The notes: generated by a model from the letters alone, not told the origin. 64,000 nt of DNA from Gammaproteobacteria bacterium (GCA_021773175.1 JAJFKO010000019.1:62001-126000), one strand, 5' to 3'. Positions 9,289 through 18,882 are shown, counted from the first letter of the stretch. Translations and numbers: made by a program.

Positions 9289-10731
9289 ATGGCTGAAAAA
9301 ACATTAACGACAACTTCTGGTGCGCCAATTGCTGACAACCAAAATTCATTAACTGCTGGCCCTCGCGGTCCTGTATTATTGCAAGACCATCAACTTATAG
9401 AGAAGCTAGCGCACTTTAATCGTGAACGTGTTCCTGAGCGCGTTGTACATGCCAAAGGTTCAGCCGCATATGGAACCTTAACTATTACGCATGATATTAG
9501 CCAATACACTAAAGCAAAATGTTTAATGGGGATGGGTAAAAAAACTGAGGTGTTATTGCGTTTTTCAACTGTGGCTGGTGAGCGTGGTGCTGCTGATGCT
9601 GAACGTGATGTCCGCGGGTTTGCTGTGAAATTTTATACTGAAGAAGGTAACTGGGATATTGTTGGTAATAATACGCCGGTATTTTTTATTCGTGATCCCT
9701 CTAAATTTAGTGACTTCATTCATACTCAAAAGCGTGATCCCAAAACGAATTTGCGTTCCAATACCGCTATGTGGGATTTCTGGTCGTTATCGCCGGAGAG
9801 CTTACATCAAATAACGATTTTATTTTCGGATCGTGGTTTGCCGCAAAATTATCGTTCTATTAATGGTTACGGTAGTCATACCTATAGTTTAATTAATGAA
9901 AATAATGAGCGTGTTTGGGTGAAGTTTCACTTTAAGAGTAAACAAGGTATTAAGTGTTGGCTGAATAGTGAAGCGGGAGACGTTGTTGCTGATGATAGAG
10001 AAAGTGCACAACGCGATTTGTTTAATGCGATTGAGAATGGTGAATTTCCACAATGGCGTTTCTGTATTCAAACGATGACAGAAACACAAGCTGCACAATA
10101 CAAGCATAATCCTTTTGATTTAACCAAAGTATGGTCGCATAAAGATTTCCCATTACAAGATGTGGGAATTTTAGAATTGAACCGTAATCCAGAAAATTAC
10201 TTTGCAGAAGTTGAGCAAGCGGCATTTGCGCCTTCAAATATTGTTCCGGGTATCGATTTTTCTCCAGATAAAGTCTTACAAGCTCGGATCTTTGCTTATG
10301 CTGATGCGCAACGTTATCGTATCGGCACCAATTATGGTTTGTTACATGTGAATTGTCCGCGTCATGCTAGCAGTAATAATTATCAGCGTGATGGTAGTAT
10401 GCGTTTTGATGATAATGCAAAAGGCGCTGTTAATTACGAACCGAATACTTGTCAGGGTCCGCATCAAGATCAAAACTATCAAGAGCCTGCATTGCGTTTA
10501 CAAGGCGATGCTGCTCGTTACGACCATCGTGATGGTAATGATGATTACTCGCAAGCGGGTGATTTGTTTCGCTTGATGTCGGCAGATCAACAGCAACAGC
10601 TTTTTACTAATATTGCTGGGGCGATGACAGGCGTTCCTGAAGAAATCGTTGAAAGACAGCTAGAGCATTTTGCTAAGGCTGATTCCGCTTATGCCAAAGG
10701 TGTTGCGGAAAAGTTAAAATTATTAGCTTAG
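9289..10731 (+). CDS. katA: Monofunctional haem catalase, small-subunit type
   Basis: The enzyme converts hydrogen peroxide to water and oxygen. Catalase landmarks are all present: the distal His in [13 protein letters not shown], the Asn in [13 protein letters not shown], the [21 protein letters not shown] segment, and the proximal haem-ligand region [17 protein letters not shown]. At 480 aa it is a clade-3 small-subunit enzyme without the flavodoxin-like tail. The frame extends 4 codons further upstream, but GGAGAG lies 6 nt before the ATG at 9289 and the family N-terminus (M.EK.LTT..GAP..DNQNS) starts there. It is divergent from the exported thiol peroxidase and convergent with a cupin gene. 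I saw no convincing OxyR site. Confidence 0.95.
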   Translation: MAEKTLTTTSGAPIADNQNSLTAGPRGPVLLQDHQLIEKLAHFNRERVPERVVHAKGSAAYGTLTITHDISQYTKAKCLMGMGKKTEVLLRFSTVAGERGAADAERDVRGFAVKFYTEEGNWDIVGNNTPVFFIRDPSKFSDFIHTQKRDPKTNLRSNTAMWDFWSLSPESLHQITILFSDRGLPQNYRSINGYGSHTYSLINENNERVWVKFHFKSKQGIKCWLNSEAGDVVADDRESAQRDLFNAIENGEFPQWRFCIQTMTETQAAQYKHNPFDLTKVWSHKDFPLQDVGILELNRNPENYFAEVEQAAFAPSNIVPGIDFSPDKVLQARIFAYADAQRYRIGTNYGLLHVNCPRHASSNNYQRDGSMRFDDNAKGAVNYEPNTCQGPHQDQNYQEPALRLQGDAARYDHRDGNDDYSQAGDLFRLMSADQQQQLFTNIAGAMTGVPEEIVERQLEHFAKADSAYAKGVAEKLKLLA

Positions 10732-10754
10732 TGTCGCTGAAAGGCGTTTTTGAG

Positions 10755-11024
10755 CTAAGTTTTATAGCCATACAACCAGCGGCTGGTGCTATCGCCAATA
10801 TTTCGCACCGAATGTTTGGTGTTAGCTGGGATCATAATTTCTTCGCCAGCTGCAGGTTGTAAGCTTTTATCTGCTATTTCTAGCTCGATATGACCTGCAA
10901 CAAGCATAAAAACTTCATCAGAATCATGTATATAGTCCTCCCAGGTTTGACCTGGAGGGTCGATCCAAATTCCAAAACTAAAGCCGCGTTCTAACCAATT
11001 CGCTTTGATTTCTTCAAGATTCAT
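10755..11024 (-). CDS. Small cupin-domain protein
   Basis: This 89-residue protein is a single cupin barrel: the HDSDEVFMLVAGHIELEI and PAAGEEIMIPANTKHSVRNIG segments correspond to the two cupin motifs, with acidic and His residues placed to bind a metal. Substrate and role cannot be deduced; small cupins serve as isomerases, dioxygenases or ligand sensors. The ATG has AGAGGAAGAG upstream. It is tail-to-tail with the catalase gene with only 23 bp between the stops. Confidence 0.85.
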   Translation of the reverse strand: MNLEEIKANWLERGFSFGIWIDPPGQTWEDYIHDSDEVFMLVAGHIELEIADKSLQPAAGEEIMIPANTKHSVRNIGDSTSRWLYGYKT

Positions 11025-11217
11025 GGACTCTTCCTCTAAATTTCACTGAGTTTCAGTCGATTATAATAAAAAAGATCAGTAAATAAATGAAATTTTTCGT
11101 AATAAAGTTGGCGCATATACAAAAATTAGACTTTATTTAACTTGGCTAGCTCTATTTTTGTCACATCAAGGTGTAATAGAATGGCCAAAAATTATAAATA
11201 AAACAGGAAGTAGAAAG

Positions 11218-12921
11218 ATGGCGGGTAGTGGTAGTGGTAGTGACAGTGATAGTCATTTAGTAAGTGTCGGTAGTGGGCGTAGTAGTCCTGCGCCGGGCAC
11301 AGAAAAACAATTGACTTTGGATCTTGTTGATAGACGCTTAAAACGTTATGAAGCCAGAAGCAAAGAAGCTACAAAAGATGCATCTATAATTGCGGCTGTG
11401 CGTAGTATTGCTAAGGATTATCTTGATGCTGATGGTGTTAAAAATGAAACAAATCTTATGGAATTTGTAAGATATTTAAGTTTACAAATTCGTCAAAAAA
11501 TAAGTGATTCTGGCGAAGCTGATGGAGACTTAATACGTATTTTGATATCTATCCAATCAGCAGCTCGTCAAGTATTTATTGTGCATAACGATAGTGCATC
11601 GTTGCATGATTGGGATATAAGTCTTATGCAGCAAACGACACAGATAAGAGCTATGTTACCTGATGCTGCTCCTGCTGACCTTGCTTATCATGAAGACCGA
11701 GCCCATCGTTACCAAACACGTTATCCAGATAAATTAACTCAGCAATTAACAGAAGAAATACCAGGGTTAATGCAACGGGAGGAGTGTGAAGATAGAATTA
11801 GATTCATTCATGATAATTTTATAAATTATATCAAGCTTATGCTGGTATTAGATAAACAAACACCTGACACTCCTGGATTAGGACGTAATATCACAATATT
11901 AAGCCGTATAAAATCTTTCCTAGTAAATTTGCGAGAAGAATTACTTTTATATGGAGAGAAACCAGAAATAGATTTGTTTAATGAAGGATTACAAATTTTT
12001 CGCAATTATATTGCTCAAGATATGGCAGCTATAACATTAGGTTTTGATCTGCATCCTATCGCTATAAGCGAAGACGTTATTGGTTATTACGGACGTAATA
12101 ATTTTACTAGAGAAGCCGCTATGCATGTTGAAATGGCTGATTGTAATGCGAATCACGCATTGTTTTCTCAAGAAAAAGATAGCATTGATACTGAGCTGCG
12201 TAAAATAACAGGCTTAGATTTTTCTAAATTTGATATAAACATTGGGGAGAGAATTGCCGCTGATAAAGCTGAGTTCATCGCGGGAATTGATAATTTGATT
12301 CAATATGCAACGACAGTAGCAACAGAGTTGGGTTTATCGGAAGGAGATTCAACATTCGTTGATAGATGGGATGAGCTCAAAGCTTATGAGGATAATGATC
12401 AGTTTGTTGTGTTTGTTGAGCCTTTATTAAATGATATAGATACTAAATTAGCAGATGCGAAACCTCACGAAGTATCGGGTACAACAAGACTCCTCAGTGG
12501 ATTAGCAAGTAGAGTTGTTTCTGGTGATCGTTGGACTCTGCAAATCCAAAATAATGCTCAACGACAAAGATTATATGAGCCGTATCAACAAGCAAGACAA
12601 GCTATTGGTAAAACAGAATTTTGGCAACATGTTAAGATTGGCGAAAGCACAGTTGTAGCATGCTATCAAAAGCCGGAAAGAGAAGTATTACAACAACGAT
12701 CTGCTAGATTAGGAAGACAAATAAAGCAACAAGAACGAAAAGCAGGTTTATGCCAACACGTTTCTGGTGTAAAACAAAATTCGGGGCAATTAGCTGTCAG
12801 CAAAGATTCTCCTATCTTTGATAATAAAGCTCCGCGCATTGATGGTGATGTTGAAGCTATGTTAACAAGAGATTTTCATGTGCCGCAACGTGTTTTTACC
12901 GGTGGAAGCAAACGAACCTAA
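11218..12921 (+). CDS. Helical protein of unknown function, effector-like (568 aa)
   Basis: No family is recognised. Residues 1-30 are Ser/Gly/Asp-rich low complexity (GSGSGSDSDSH), followed by a predominantly helical, charged protein with no signal peptide or membrane segment. The C-terminal ~60 residues are basic and polar. The frame extends upstream to a TTG at 11158, but AGGAAG sits just before the ATG at 11218, and the preceding 20 codons do not look like an N-terminus. A large, soluble, apparently lineage-restricted protein beside a type IVB-like locus elsewhere in the window fits a secreted effector; this is inference only. Confidence 0.7.
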   Translation: MAGSGSGSDSDSHLVSVGSGRSSPAPGTEKQLTLDLVDRRLKRYEARSKEATKDASIIAAVRSIAKDYLDADGVKNETNLMEFVRYLSLQIRQKISDSGEADGDLIRILISIQSAARQVFIVHNDSASLHDWDISLMQQTTQIRAMLPDAAPADLAYHEDRAHRYQTRYPDKLTQQLTEEIPGLMQREECEDRIRFIHDNFINYIKLMLVLDKQTPDTPGLGRNITILSRIKSFLVNLREELLLYGEKPEIDLFNEGLQIFRNYIAQDMAAITLGFDLHPIAISEDVIGYYGRNNFTREAAMHVEMADCNANHALFSQEKDSIDTELRKITGLDFSKFDINIGERIAADKAEFIAGIDNLIQYATTVATELGLSEGDSTFVDRWDELKAYEDNDQFVVFVEPLLNDIDTKLADAKPHEVSGTTRLLSGLASRVVSGDRWTLQIQNNAQRQRLYEPYQQARQAIGKTEFWQHVKIGESTVVACYQKPEREVLQQRSARLGRQIKQQERKAGLCQHVSGVKQNSGQLAVSKDSPIFDNKAPRIDGDVEAMLTRDFHVPQRVFTGGSKRT

Positions 12922-13027
12922 TGTCTGAAAACTAAAAATAGCTTGTTGCACAGCTTACATATTCGTTACAATGGCTTGATTTATAAAAACAGTGAATAAG
13001 CAGAAAATAATAACAAAGGATTCCTCT

Positions 13028-13573
13028 ATGACGCCAAGTCCAACTGAAAATCTAAGAATTCCCATTAATCAATCAGTTGCTATTTTAGTTGATGGTAATA
13101 ATCTCGAGCGTAGCATTCATTCGCGCTGTGGTGATTATGGTGCGATGTTAAACTTTGATACACTTATTCCCAAGCTTATTGATAATCGATCTTTAAATCG
13201 CTTAATCTACTTTCGTGAAGGTAAACAGATTTCATCTAAACTAGCAGAGCGATTACACGAACATTATCATGGTTCTGTTCGGCCATGTCATAAAAGTGCG
13301 GATATTCCTTTATCGATTAAAGCTATGCAGTTAGCCAGTAAAGTCGATACGATTATTATTTTATCGGGTGACTCTGACTATATTGAATTAGTACGACACT
13401 TGAAAACTGAAGGTGTACGCGTCGAAATTGCTGCCATTCCTGAAACCACTTCCGCCTTATTAAAAGAAGAAGCAGATTATTTTCATGAAATTGTGTCGGA
13501 AGATTGGTTTTCATTACCGAGTAAGAAATCATCTCAGAAGCGTCGTCCGCATCGACCGAAAAAAACCGAATAA
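13028..13573 (+). CDS. NYN-domain (LabA/DUF88-type) putative ribonuclease
   Basis: NYN domains are PIN-like folds that cut RNA using metal bound by conserved aspartates. The motifs seen are VAILVDGNNLERS (first Asp plus Asn), the central KSADIPLSIKAMQLASKVD, and IIILSGDSDYIELVRHLK (Asp pair), followed by GVRVEIAAIP. A Lys/Arg tail (KKSSQKRRPHRPKK) may bind nucleic acid. AAAGGA lies 8 nt before the ATG at 13028; an upstream GTG at 12992 gives a poorer start. It is followed after 20 bp by the DUF3429 gene in the same direction. Confidence 0.88.
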   Translation: MTPSPTENLRIPINQSVAILVDGNNLERSIHSRCGDYGAMLNFDTLIPKLIDNRSLNRLIYFREGKQISSKLAERLHEHYHGSVRPCHKSADIPLSIKAMQLASKVDTIIILSGDSDYIELVRHLKTEGVRVEIAAIPETTSALLKEEADYFHEIVSEDWFSLPSKKSSQKRRPHRPKKTE

Positions 13574-13593
13574 ACTATTAAGGAAAGTATCTT

Positions 13594-14037
13594 ATGGAAA
13601 AGAAAATTCCTTTTACACCTTTAGTTCTTACCTGGTTGGGTTTCATTCCTTTTTTATTAGCACCAATATTTCTATATTTTACCGGCATGGAACAATCTAT
13701 CGTTATGCGCTTCATCGAAGTCTACGCCGTAGTCATTCTTGCATTTCTAGGTGGAATTGATTGGGGCATGGCAACGATGCAAGCTAAAGACCGCAATATT
13801 GGACCGTTAATTATTTGGAGTATCATTCCGGCAGTTGCTGCTTGGTTGATCTATGTATTTAATGTCGGTTTATTATTAGAATATTTAGCGATACTTTATA
13901 TTTTGCAGTGGTATGTAAACTATCAAACCTTTTCAAAAGGCCTATGCCCTTATTGGTATTTAAAATTACGTTCGATTATTTCACCTGTGGTGATTGTTTT
14001 TATTTTGATAACAAGTTTTCTTTTATATCATTCATGA
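13594..14037 (+). CDS. DUF3429 inner-membrane protein
   Basis: A 147-residue protein with about five hydrophobic helices, including LTWLGFIPFLLAPIFLYF, FLGGIDWGMAT, WSIIPAVAAWLIYVF, YLAILYILQWYV and a C-terminal VVIVFILITSFLLY. The GGIDWG block and the overall pattern fit the DUF3429 family, whose function is not established. AAGGAAAG precedes the ATG. It lies between the NYN gene and maiA with very short gaps, consistent with one transcript. Confidence 0.85.
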   Translation: MEKKIPFTPLVLTWLGFIPFLLAPIFLYFTGMEQSIVMRFIEVYAVVILAFLGGIDWGMATMQAKDRNIGPLIIWSIIPAVAAWLIYVFNVGLLLEYLAILYILQWYVNYQTFSKGLCPYWYLKLRSIISPVVIVFILITSFLLYHS

Positions 14038-14064
14038 AACGCTATGGGTAAAGGTGGACTTCTT

Positions 14065-14709
14065 ATGAAATTATACAGTTATTATCGTTCTTCTGCCGCG
14101 TATCGTGTGCGTATAGCGTTATATTATAAAAATATTCCTTTTGACATGGTCGCGGTTAATATCTTAAAAAAAGAAAATTTAAATAGTGATTACCAACATT
14201 ATAATCCACAAATGCGCGTACCTACTTTAATTGATGGAGAGCTTATTTTAGGGCAGTCAACCGCGATCTTAGAATACTTAGAAGAAAACTATCCACAACC
14301 ATCATTATTGCCAGCAGAGACTAAAGCGCGAGCCTGGGTGCGTTATTTCTCGCAAATTATCGCTTGTGATATGCATCCCTTGAATAATGCTAGTGTGATT
14401 CGTTATATAAAGGAGTCATTTGAGCATAGCGAAGCAGAAAGTATGCAATGGTATTACCATTGGTTACGTGAAGGTTTTTCTGCTTTGGAAACACTATTGC
14501 AACAACAGTCGAAAAAAGGAAGGTTTTGTTTTGGTCATGACATGACTTTCGCTGATATTTATTTAATTCCACAAGTCTATAATGCAATACGTTTTAAATT
14601 TTCAATGGATGATTATCCCGAGATTCTGCGCATTAATGAGCATTGCTTAACATTAGATTGTTTTGTACAAGCCTCGCCAGAACAGCAGCCTGACTTTATT
14701 TCAATATAA
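14065..14709 (+). CDS. maiA: Maleylacetoacetate isomerase (zeta-class GST)
   Basis: This glutathione-dependent enzyme isomerises maleylacetoacetate (tyrosine/homogentisate breakdown) or maleylpyruvate. The N-terminus has the zeta-class signature YSYYRSSAAYRVRIAL with the catalytic Ser-Ser pair. MRVPTLIDGELILGQSTAILEYLEE matches the glutathione-binding half, and the C-terminal FCFGHDMTFADIYLIPQVYNA is the family's conserved block. Length is 214 aa. The chosen ATG at 14065 has GGTGG upstream; an ATG 7 codons earlier is less likely. No other tyrosine-catabolism genes are in the window. Confidence 0.92.
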   Translation: MKLYSYYRSSAAYRVRIALYYKNIPFDMVAVNILKKENLNSDYQHYNPQMRVPTLIDGELILGQSTAILEYLEENYPQPSLLPAETKARAWVRYFSQIIACDMHPLNNASVIRYIKESFEHSEAESMQWYYHWLREGFSALETLLQQQSKKGRFCFGHDMTFADIYLIPQVYNAIRFKFSMDDYPEILRINEHCLTLDCFVQASPEQQPDFISI

Positions 14710-14728
14710 GATAAGCCTAGTGATTAAA

Positions 14729-15661
14729 TTATCGATACACGGCTTCACCGGAGAAGGGATTGTTAAAATCATCTGAAGTCTTTTTTGTTATAATTAGTTT
14801 CTTGTTCTGTGCCATTTTATAATGCATCACAAGAACCATACTCATCATGAAAATCTGTAAACTGCCAATAATTGCTGAAATGTTTGATTCAACATTATAA
14901 CCTGGTAAGTCAAAGCTGAGATAAAAAATAATCGCTGCAAATAGTAAATACTGCCCGTACACTCGATTACGCCACAGTGCTACAGTCGCATAAATTAACG
15001 TTGCAAAGTAAGCTGTGGCTAAGAACCAAAACAATGTGTGGTTTGGAAGGTTGGTTGCTGGGACAGCAAGTAATTCTGCGGGGATATTGTGAATAAATAA
15101 TGGGGCCAATGCAAATTCAGCAACTTGTAATATCCATAGTAATAAAATTAATAATCGTAGATAAGGCAGGCAAGCGATATTTGGAAGCTTAGTTTTTATA
15201 AAAGGATTATCTTCTATGCGTTTATTATATAAGCTTATTGATAAAGGTTGTGTGAAAAGTAAAACGGCAAAGCAACCAAGCAATGCAAATAATAGATGGC
15301 GTAACAAATCGATATAACTAAAGCTTAAATGTACAGCACTTAGATTATAGATGACTAGAAAACTAATGGCTGCGATTAAAAAGTCGCGGCATAGAGAGTT
15401 ACGTAATAATAATGATGTAGTCATTGCGGCAAAGCTAAGTAAAAATAGAATACCAAACATTAGTTTGAGAAAACTGTGCGGATTATTCTGCATATAGAAA
15501 GTAAAAGCATAAGGGATATTGGTAATATTCAGAGAATACATGGCAATATAGCCAATAATAATAAGCCATGTAATAGTGAGTAGCATATTTATCCGTAAAT
15601 AAGCTCGCACAGCAGTTTCCTTACTGAGTACATCATTAGGGCTTCTATAAAACTCTTTCAA
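14729..15661 (-). CDS. Polytopic membrane protein of unknown function
   Basis: The protein is about 310 residues with 8 or so hydrophobic helices, among them MLLTITWLIIIGYIAMY, LKLMFGILFLLSFAAM, LLFALLGCFAVLLF, LLILLLWILQVAEFAL and a final IIGSLQIFMMSMVLVM. No motif identifies a family or substrate. The start is uncertain: the longest frame begins with a TTG at 15661 that lacks a ribosome site and lies in the loop of a 17-bp inverted repeat. An ATG at 15586, just before the first membrane helix, is a reasonable alternative. It is convergent with maiA. Confidence 0.6.
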   Translation of the reverse strand: MKEFYRSPNDVLSKETAVRAYLRINMLLTITWLIIIGYIAMYSLNITNIPYAFTFYMQNNPHSFLKLMFGILFLLSFAAMTTSLLLRNSLCRDFLIAAISFLVIYNLSAVHLSFSYIDLLRHLLFALLGCFAVLLFTQPLSISLYNKRIEDNPFIKTKLPNIACLPYLRLLILLLWILQVAEFALAPLFIHNIPAELLAVPATNLPNHTLFWFLATAYFATLIYATVALWRNRVYGQYLLFAAIIFYLSFDLPGYNVESNISAIIGSLQIFMMSMVLVMHYKMAQNKKLIITKKTSDDFNNPFSGEAVYR

Positions 15662-15686
15662 CGAAGGATAAAGAGTTTTATAGAAG
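15642..15686. repeat. Perfect 17-bp inverted repeat over the 5' end of the membrane-protein gene
   Basis: The arms 15642-15658 and 15670-15686 are exact reverse complements (CTTCTATAAAACTCTTT and its complement) around an 11-nt loop. If the minus-strand gene starts at the TTG at 15661, the start codon sits in the loop and codons 2-7 in a stem. The element could control translation, or be a terminator/operator if the true start is downstream. Confidence 0.7.
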
Positions 15687-15766
15687 ACCTAAACATCCTA
15701 AATCTGTGCGCTAGTGTAGCATTAAGTTATTAGTCTGTAAATTATTTGGCATACGAGTTTTGAAAA

Positions 15767-17587
15767 CTAATTATTTATTGTTGTCTGTGGTGAATGTGTT
15801 TTTAGGTGAGAACAACATATTTTTATCTTTTTGGCATGTAGTACAAGCCGTCCATCCGGCATAAGTTGAATTCGACAATGCTTATTCTGTAGGCTTAATT
15901 GTCCATTATTGTTATTATTAATGAGGATTCCTTTGCCACTATGAATAGAGATCTCATTGTTTGCTGTGAGTTGGTATTGTTGCTGGCAACGTAAGGTAAC
16001 ATGTTGTTCGGCTTGTAGAGTTATATGATCATCGGCTAGATAACGCATATTTTTAGCAGCAAACTGTTCAAAATCACCAATGGCGTGTTGTAATAAGTCT
16101 TTGCCTGAATGCAATTCAATATTGCCTTGTTGCGTTTGTAATTGGTACTGGCCATTTATTACTATATTGTGATTTTGCTGAATCTGTTGTTGTAGATTAT
16201 TATTTATGTTCAGTGTAATAGCCTTATCTGCTACATGAGATATATCACCATGTTGTGTTGATAATGAGACGCCATCTGCACCATTAGCATTTAGTCGTAA
16301 GGATTGTTGTTCTGCATGAGTATGAATGAGTACGTGTGGATTGCTTTGAGTATCATCGAAGACAATGCTATTACCTGCATAACTGCGAATGATAGCTTGT
16401 AATTGGTTACGTTGCGTTACAGGATTATGTTGTTGATGCAAGCTACCTAAAAGTAGCGGATTATTCTTATCATGATTGATGTAGTCAGCAATTACTTGAG
16501 TTTTGTGATAAAGCGGAAAATGCCAACCTGAGCTTAGGCCAATATGGTGTTGTAAGCGTGGTATAAAAATAGAGTGATGATTGTTTCTAGCATCATAACG
16601 CCATTGCGCTTGATAATAACCTTGCTGGTCAAGTTGTGGTTTATTCGTGTCGTTGGCAAGAATAGTTGCAACATTTTGACTTGGTTGAAGCGTTTCTCTG
16701 ATTTGCGTTTCTAGATATTTAACATAAGGCGTTGTCACGGGGATAAGCATTAACTTATTTCTATAGCCAGATAAACTTGTTGCCATATAATTGCCCGCAC
16801 TTTGATCATAGTTTTGCTGACATTGAATAACATAATAGTCTTTATTTAATTTATTAATGGGATGTTCACTTAATCTAATACGATCTCCGGGTTGAATATC
16901 AATGTTACTTGATATGGATTTCAATAATATATCTTTGGCGGTTGTGGATGACCTAATATTCCTAATAGAAAGACTGCTTTGTTTATGTTTTACACTCTGT
17001 TGAAAAATTAACTCATGTGTCCGTTCATTATGCTGTAAATGCTTTTGCAATTGGTCCGTAATAAAAAATACAATTGAATTCTTCTGCTGAAGAAATATAT
17101 AGGTCAAGGCATATTGTTGGCAGAGTTCTTGTAACAATTCGTAATCAGATTGTTGATATTGATTAATCATAGGGATTACTTTGGTTTTAGTCTCTATGTC
17201 TATTTCTAGTAACATGTTATTCAATGGATTCTTATTGAAAAGCATTTGAATCATGTCTTTTAGTGTTTTATAAAAGTAGATTTGCTGGTGCTGTTGTTGA
17301 TTTAATATCGATAAAGGTGATTCTAAAATATAGGAGCGATCATTTGTATACTGCGTAATAAAACCATGAATAAAGCAAGTGTCTTGTTGATTGTTAGTGT
17401 TTAGTCCAGTTAAGCACATTGTTGCTCTGCGTTTATTAATCAGTTCGGTGTTGTTTAAAGGAATGATTAGTTTTATATAATAGCGATAATTGCTATTGAG
17501 TCGCTGGTTTAAACTATAAAAACGTATAATGGGATAAACGTTTTCAGCAATAGTTAAATAATTATTACATTGATTGGCTTTTAACAT
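15767..17587 (-). CDS. VgrG-like type VI secretion spike protein (orphan)
   Basis: At 606 residues it shows VgrG layout: a gp27-like N-terminal half (with NQYQQSDYELLQELCQQYALTYIF), a gp5-like OB domain at about residues 330-400 (YYQAQWRYDARNNHHSIFIPRLQ, then SSGWHFPLYHKTQVIADYINHDKNNPLLLGSL) and a C-terminal beta-helix rich in short His/Gln/Asn repeats. VgrG trimers tip the T6SS tube and puncture targets. The sequence is divergent and very rich in Gln/Asn/His. No other T6SS gene, PAAR protein or effector lies in the window, so the system would have to be encoded elsewhere. No strong ribosome site is seen before the ATG at 17587. Confidence 0.82.
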   Translation of the reverse strand: MLKANQCNNYLTIAENVYPIIRFYSLNQRLNSNYRYYIKLIIPLNNTELINKRRATMCLTGLNTNNQQDTCFIHGFITQYTNDRSYILESPLSILNQQQHQQIYFYKTLKDMIQMLFNKNPLNNMLLEIDIETKTKVIPMINQYQQSDYELLQELCQQYALTYIFLQQKNSIVFFITDQLQKHLQHNERTHELIFQQSVKHKQSSLSIRNIRSSTTAKDILLKSISSNIDIQPGDRIRLSEHPINKLNKDYYVIQCQQNYDQSAGNYMATSLSGYRNKLMLIPVTTPYVKYLETQIRETLQPSQNVATILANDTNKPQLDQQGYYQAQWRYDARNNHHSIFIPRLQHHIGLSSGWHFPLYHKTQVIADYINHDKNNPLLLGSLHQQHNPVTQRNQLQAIIRSYAGNSIVFDDTQSNPHVLIHTHAEQQSLRLNANGADGVSLSTQHGDISHVADKAITLNINNNLQQQIQQNHNIVINGQYQLQTQQGNIELHSGKDLLQHAIGDFEQFAAKNMRYLADDHITLQAEQHVTLRCQQQYQLTANNEISIHSGKGILINNNNNGQLSLQNKHCRIQLMPDGRLVLHAKKIKICCSHLKTHSPQTTINN

Positions 17588-18089
17588 GTAGTTTACTATG
17601 GCGTGTATTTTTCATAAATATAGTTTAACAGTGATGATTGTGGCGTAATATTCGTTAAAAATGCACAAAATGTCATATTTGAGAGAAAGCCAACCCAGAG
17701 AAGGGTAAAAATATACCAAGGATAATCAACCATTTATTATCGTTTTTCAATTACATTTGAAAGAAAAACGCTCACATGGTATGATGGCCGTGTTTTTTTA
17801 TGACGAAAATTGAACAAAACAGAATATAGCGATACTTGTCGTAATGCTTTATGAAAGATAAGACAAGATTTGCAGGAACGCAGAATATCGCAACATTCCA
17901 TGGATAGATTTTGTGATTGTGCATTTAGACATTTGTTTGTATGTGCAAGGGGATAACTTTATACCAGAAAAATAATAAAGTCCTGAACTGAGGGTAGAAA
18001 AAGTATATGCCAGGGAGGCACAAAGAAGAATCATCTGCATGGAGCATTGGAAACTTAATTATTAGTGAAGAAAAATAGGAATATTATTT
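17588..18089. other. 500-bp intergenic region between vgrG and an NlpC-like gene
   Basis: No convincing gene is seen. The region holds a good sigma70-like promoter pointing right (17757-17785), which would give the downstream gene a leader of about 300 nt. A weak short minus-strand frame (17849-18040) has no ribosome site or coding bias. The leader could hold a regulatory RNA, but I see no known riboswitch. Confidence 0.5.
17757..17785 (+). promoter_or_regulatory. Sigma70-like promoter, long leader
   Basis: TTGAAA at 17757-17762 and TATGAT at 17780-17785 are separated by 17 bp, the optimal spacing. The predicted start near 17792 lies about 300 nt before the NlpC-like gene, leaving a long untranslated leader or a separate small RNA. 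Confidence 0.55.
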
Positions 18090-18857
18090 ATGTTGAAAAA
18101 GTTACTCCCAATTGTTTTAGCAAGTGTTGCTTTCTCAGTTGTCTCTGTGAGCAGTCAAGCTCATACTCGTCATCATCATGAGAACCATCACCACAAACAG
18201 AGTGTTGTTCGTGCTACAGCTGAACCAGTTGCCGCTGCAAAAATTGCGGATCCAGATGCAACAAATCCATTAGTGAAATTAGTTAATAGAACTATTCGTG
18301 ATAATCATTATTCGACTTATCGTCTTGGTGGTACTTATTTCAATTTAACGCGCGGCGTATTCATCATTGATTGTTCAGGTTACTTAGATAAATTACTGCA
18401 GGCTGCTGAACCACAAGCATTTCAACAGGTGGTTAAGGCTAGTGGTACAGCAAGACCAAACTCACTATCTTATTTTAATTTTATTAAAAAATTACCTTTA
18501 TATACACCAAAACAGAATTGGTATCGTATTACTAAAGTTAGCGAGCTAACACCAGGTTCAGTATTGATTTTCCGTTACAAAAATTTATACGGTAGACGTG
18601 CTGGTGGACATGTGATGATTATTGTTTCTAAACCAAAGGTATATAAGAATAATTCTCATGAATATATTGTTCGTGTTGCAGACTCAACCCCATTCCCACA
18701 TAGCCGTGATACTCGTAATGGTCGTCGTTGTGGAATTGGTGAAGGAACCATGCTGTTACATGTGAATAATGCTGGATATCCAAATGGTTATGCTTGGAGT
18801 GTTGGTGCGCATTTTGAACATGAAATGAAATATGCTATGGCGCAACCATTAGCGTAA
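18090..18857 (+). CDS. Secreted NlpC/P60-like putative cysteine peptidase
   Basis: Residues 1-24 form a signal peptide (MLKKLLPIVLASVAF..., cleavage after QAHA-like SSQA). The mature protein starts with a His-rich stretch (HTRHHHENHHHK) that may bind metal. The catalytic pattern of the NlpC/P60 (papain-like) fold is visible: Cys95 in FIIDCSGYLD, His174 in AGGHVMIIVSK and a following polar VRVADSTPFPHS block. Such enzymes usually cut peptidoglycan peptides or amide bonds in the periplasm or outside. The protein is larger than the minimal domain (255 aa). A strong terminator follows. Exact substrate is unknown. Confidence 0.8.
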   Translation: MLKKLLPIVLASVAFSVVSVSSQAHTRHHHENHHHKQSVVRATAEPVAAAKIADPDATNPLVKLVNRTIRDNHYSTYRLGGTYFNLTRGVFIIDCSGYLDKLLQAAEPQAFQQVVKASGTARPNSLSYFNFIKKLPLYTPKQNWYRITKVSELTPGSVLIFRYKNLYGRRAGGHVMIIVSKPKVYKNNSHEYIVRVADSTPFPHSRDTRNGRRCGIGEGTMLLHVNNAGYPNGYAWSVGAHFEHEMKYAMAQPLA

Positions 18858-18882
18858 TTGATAGAACAAAGTAAGCGTCAAT

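Noticed and set aside
17849-18040. 63-codon minus-strand frame in the vgrG/NlpC gap
   Set aside because: No ribosome site and it runs against the likely leader transcript.
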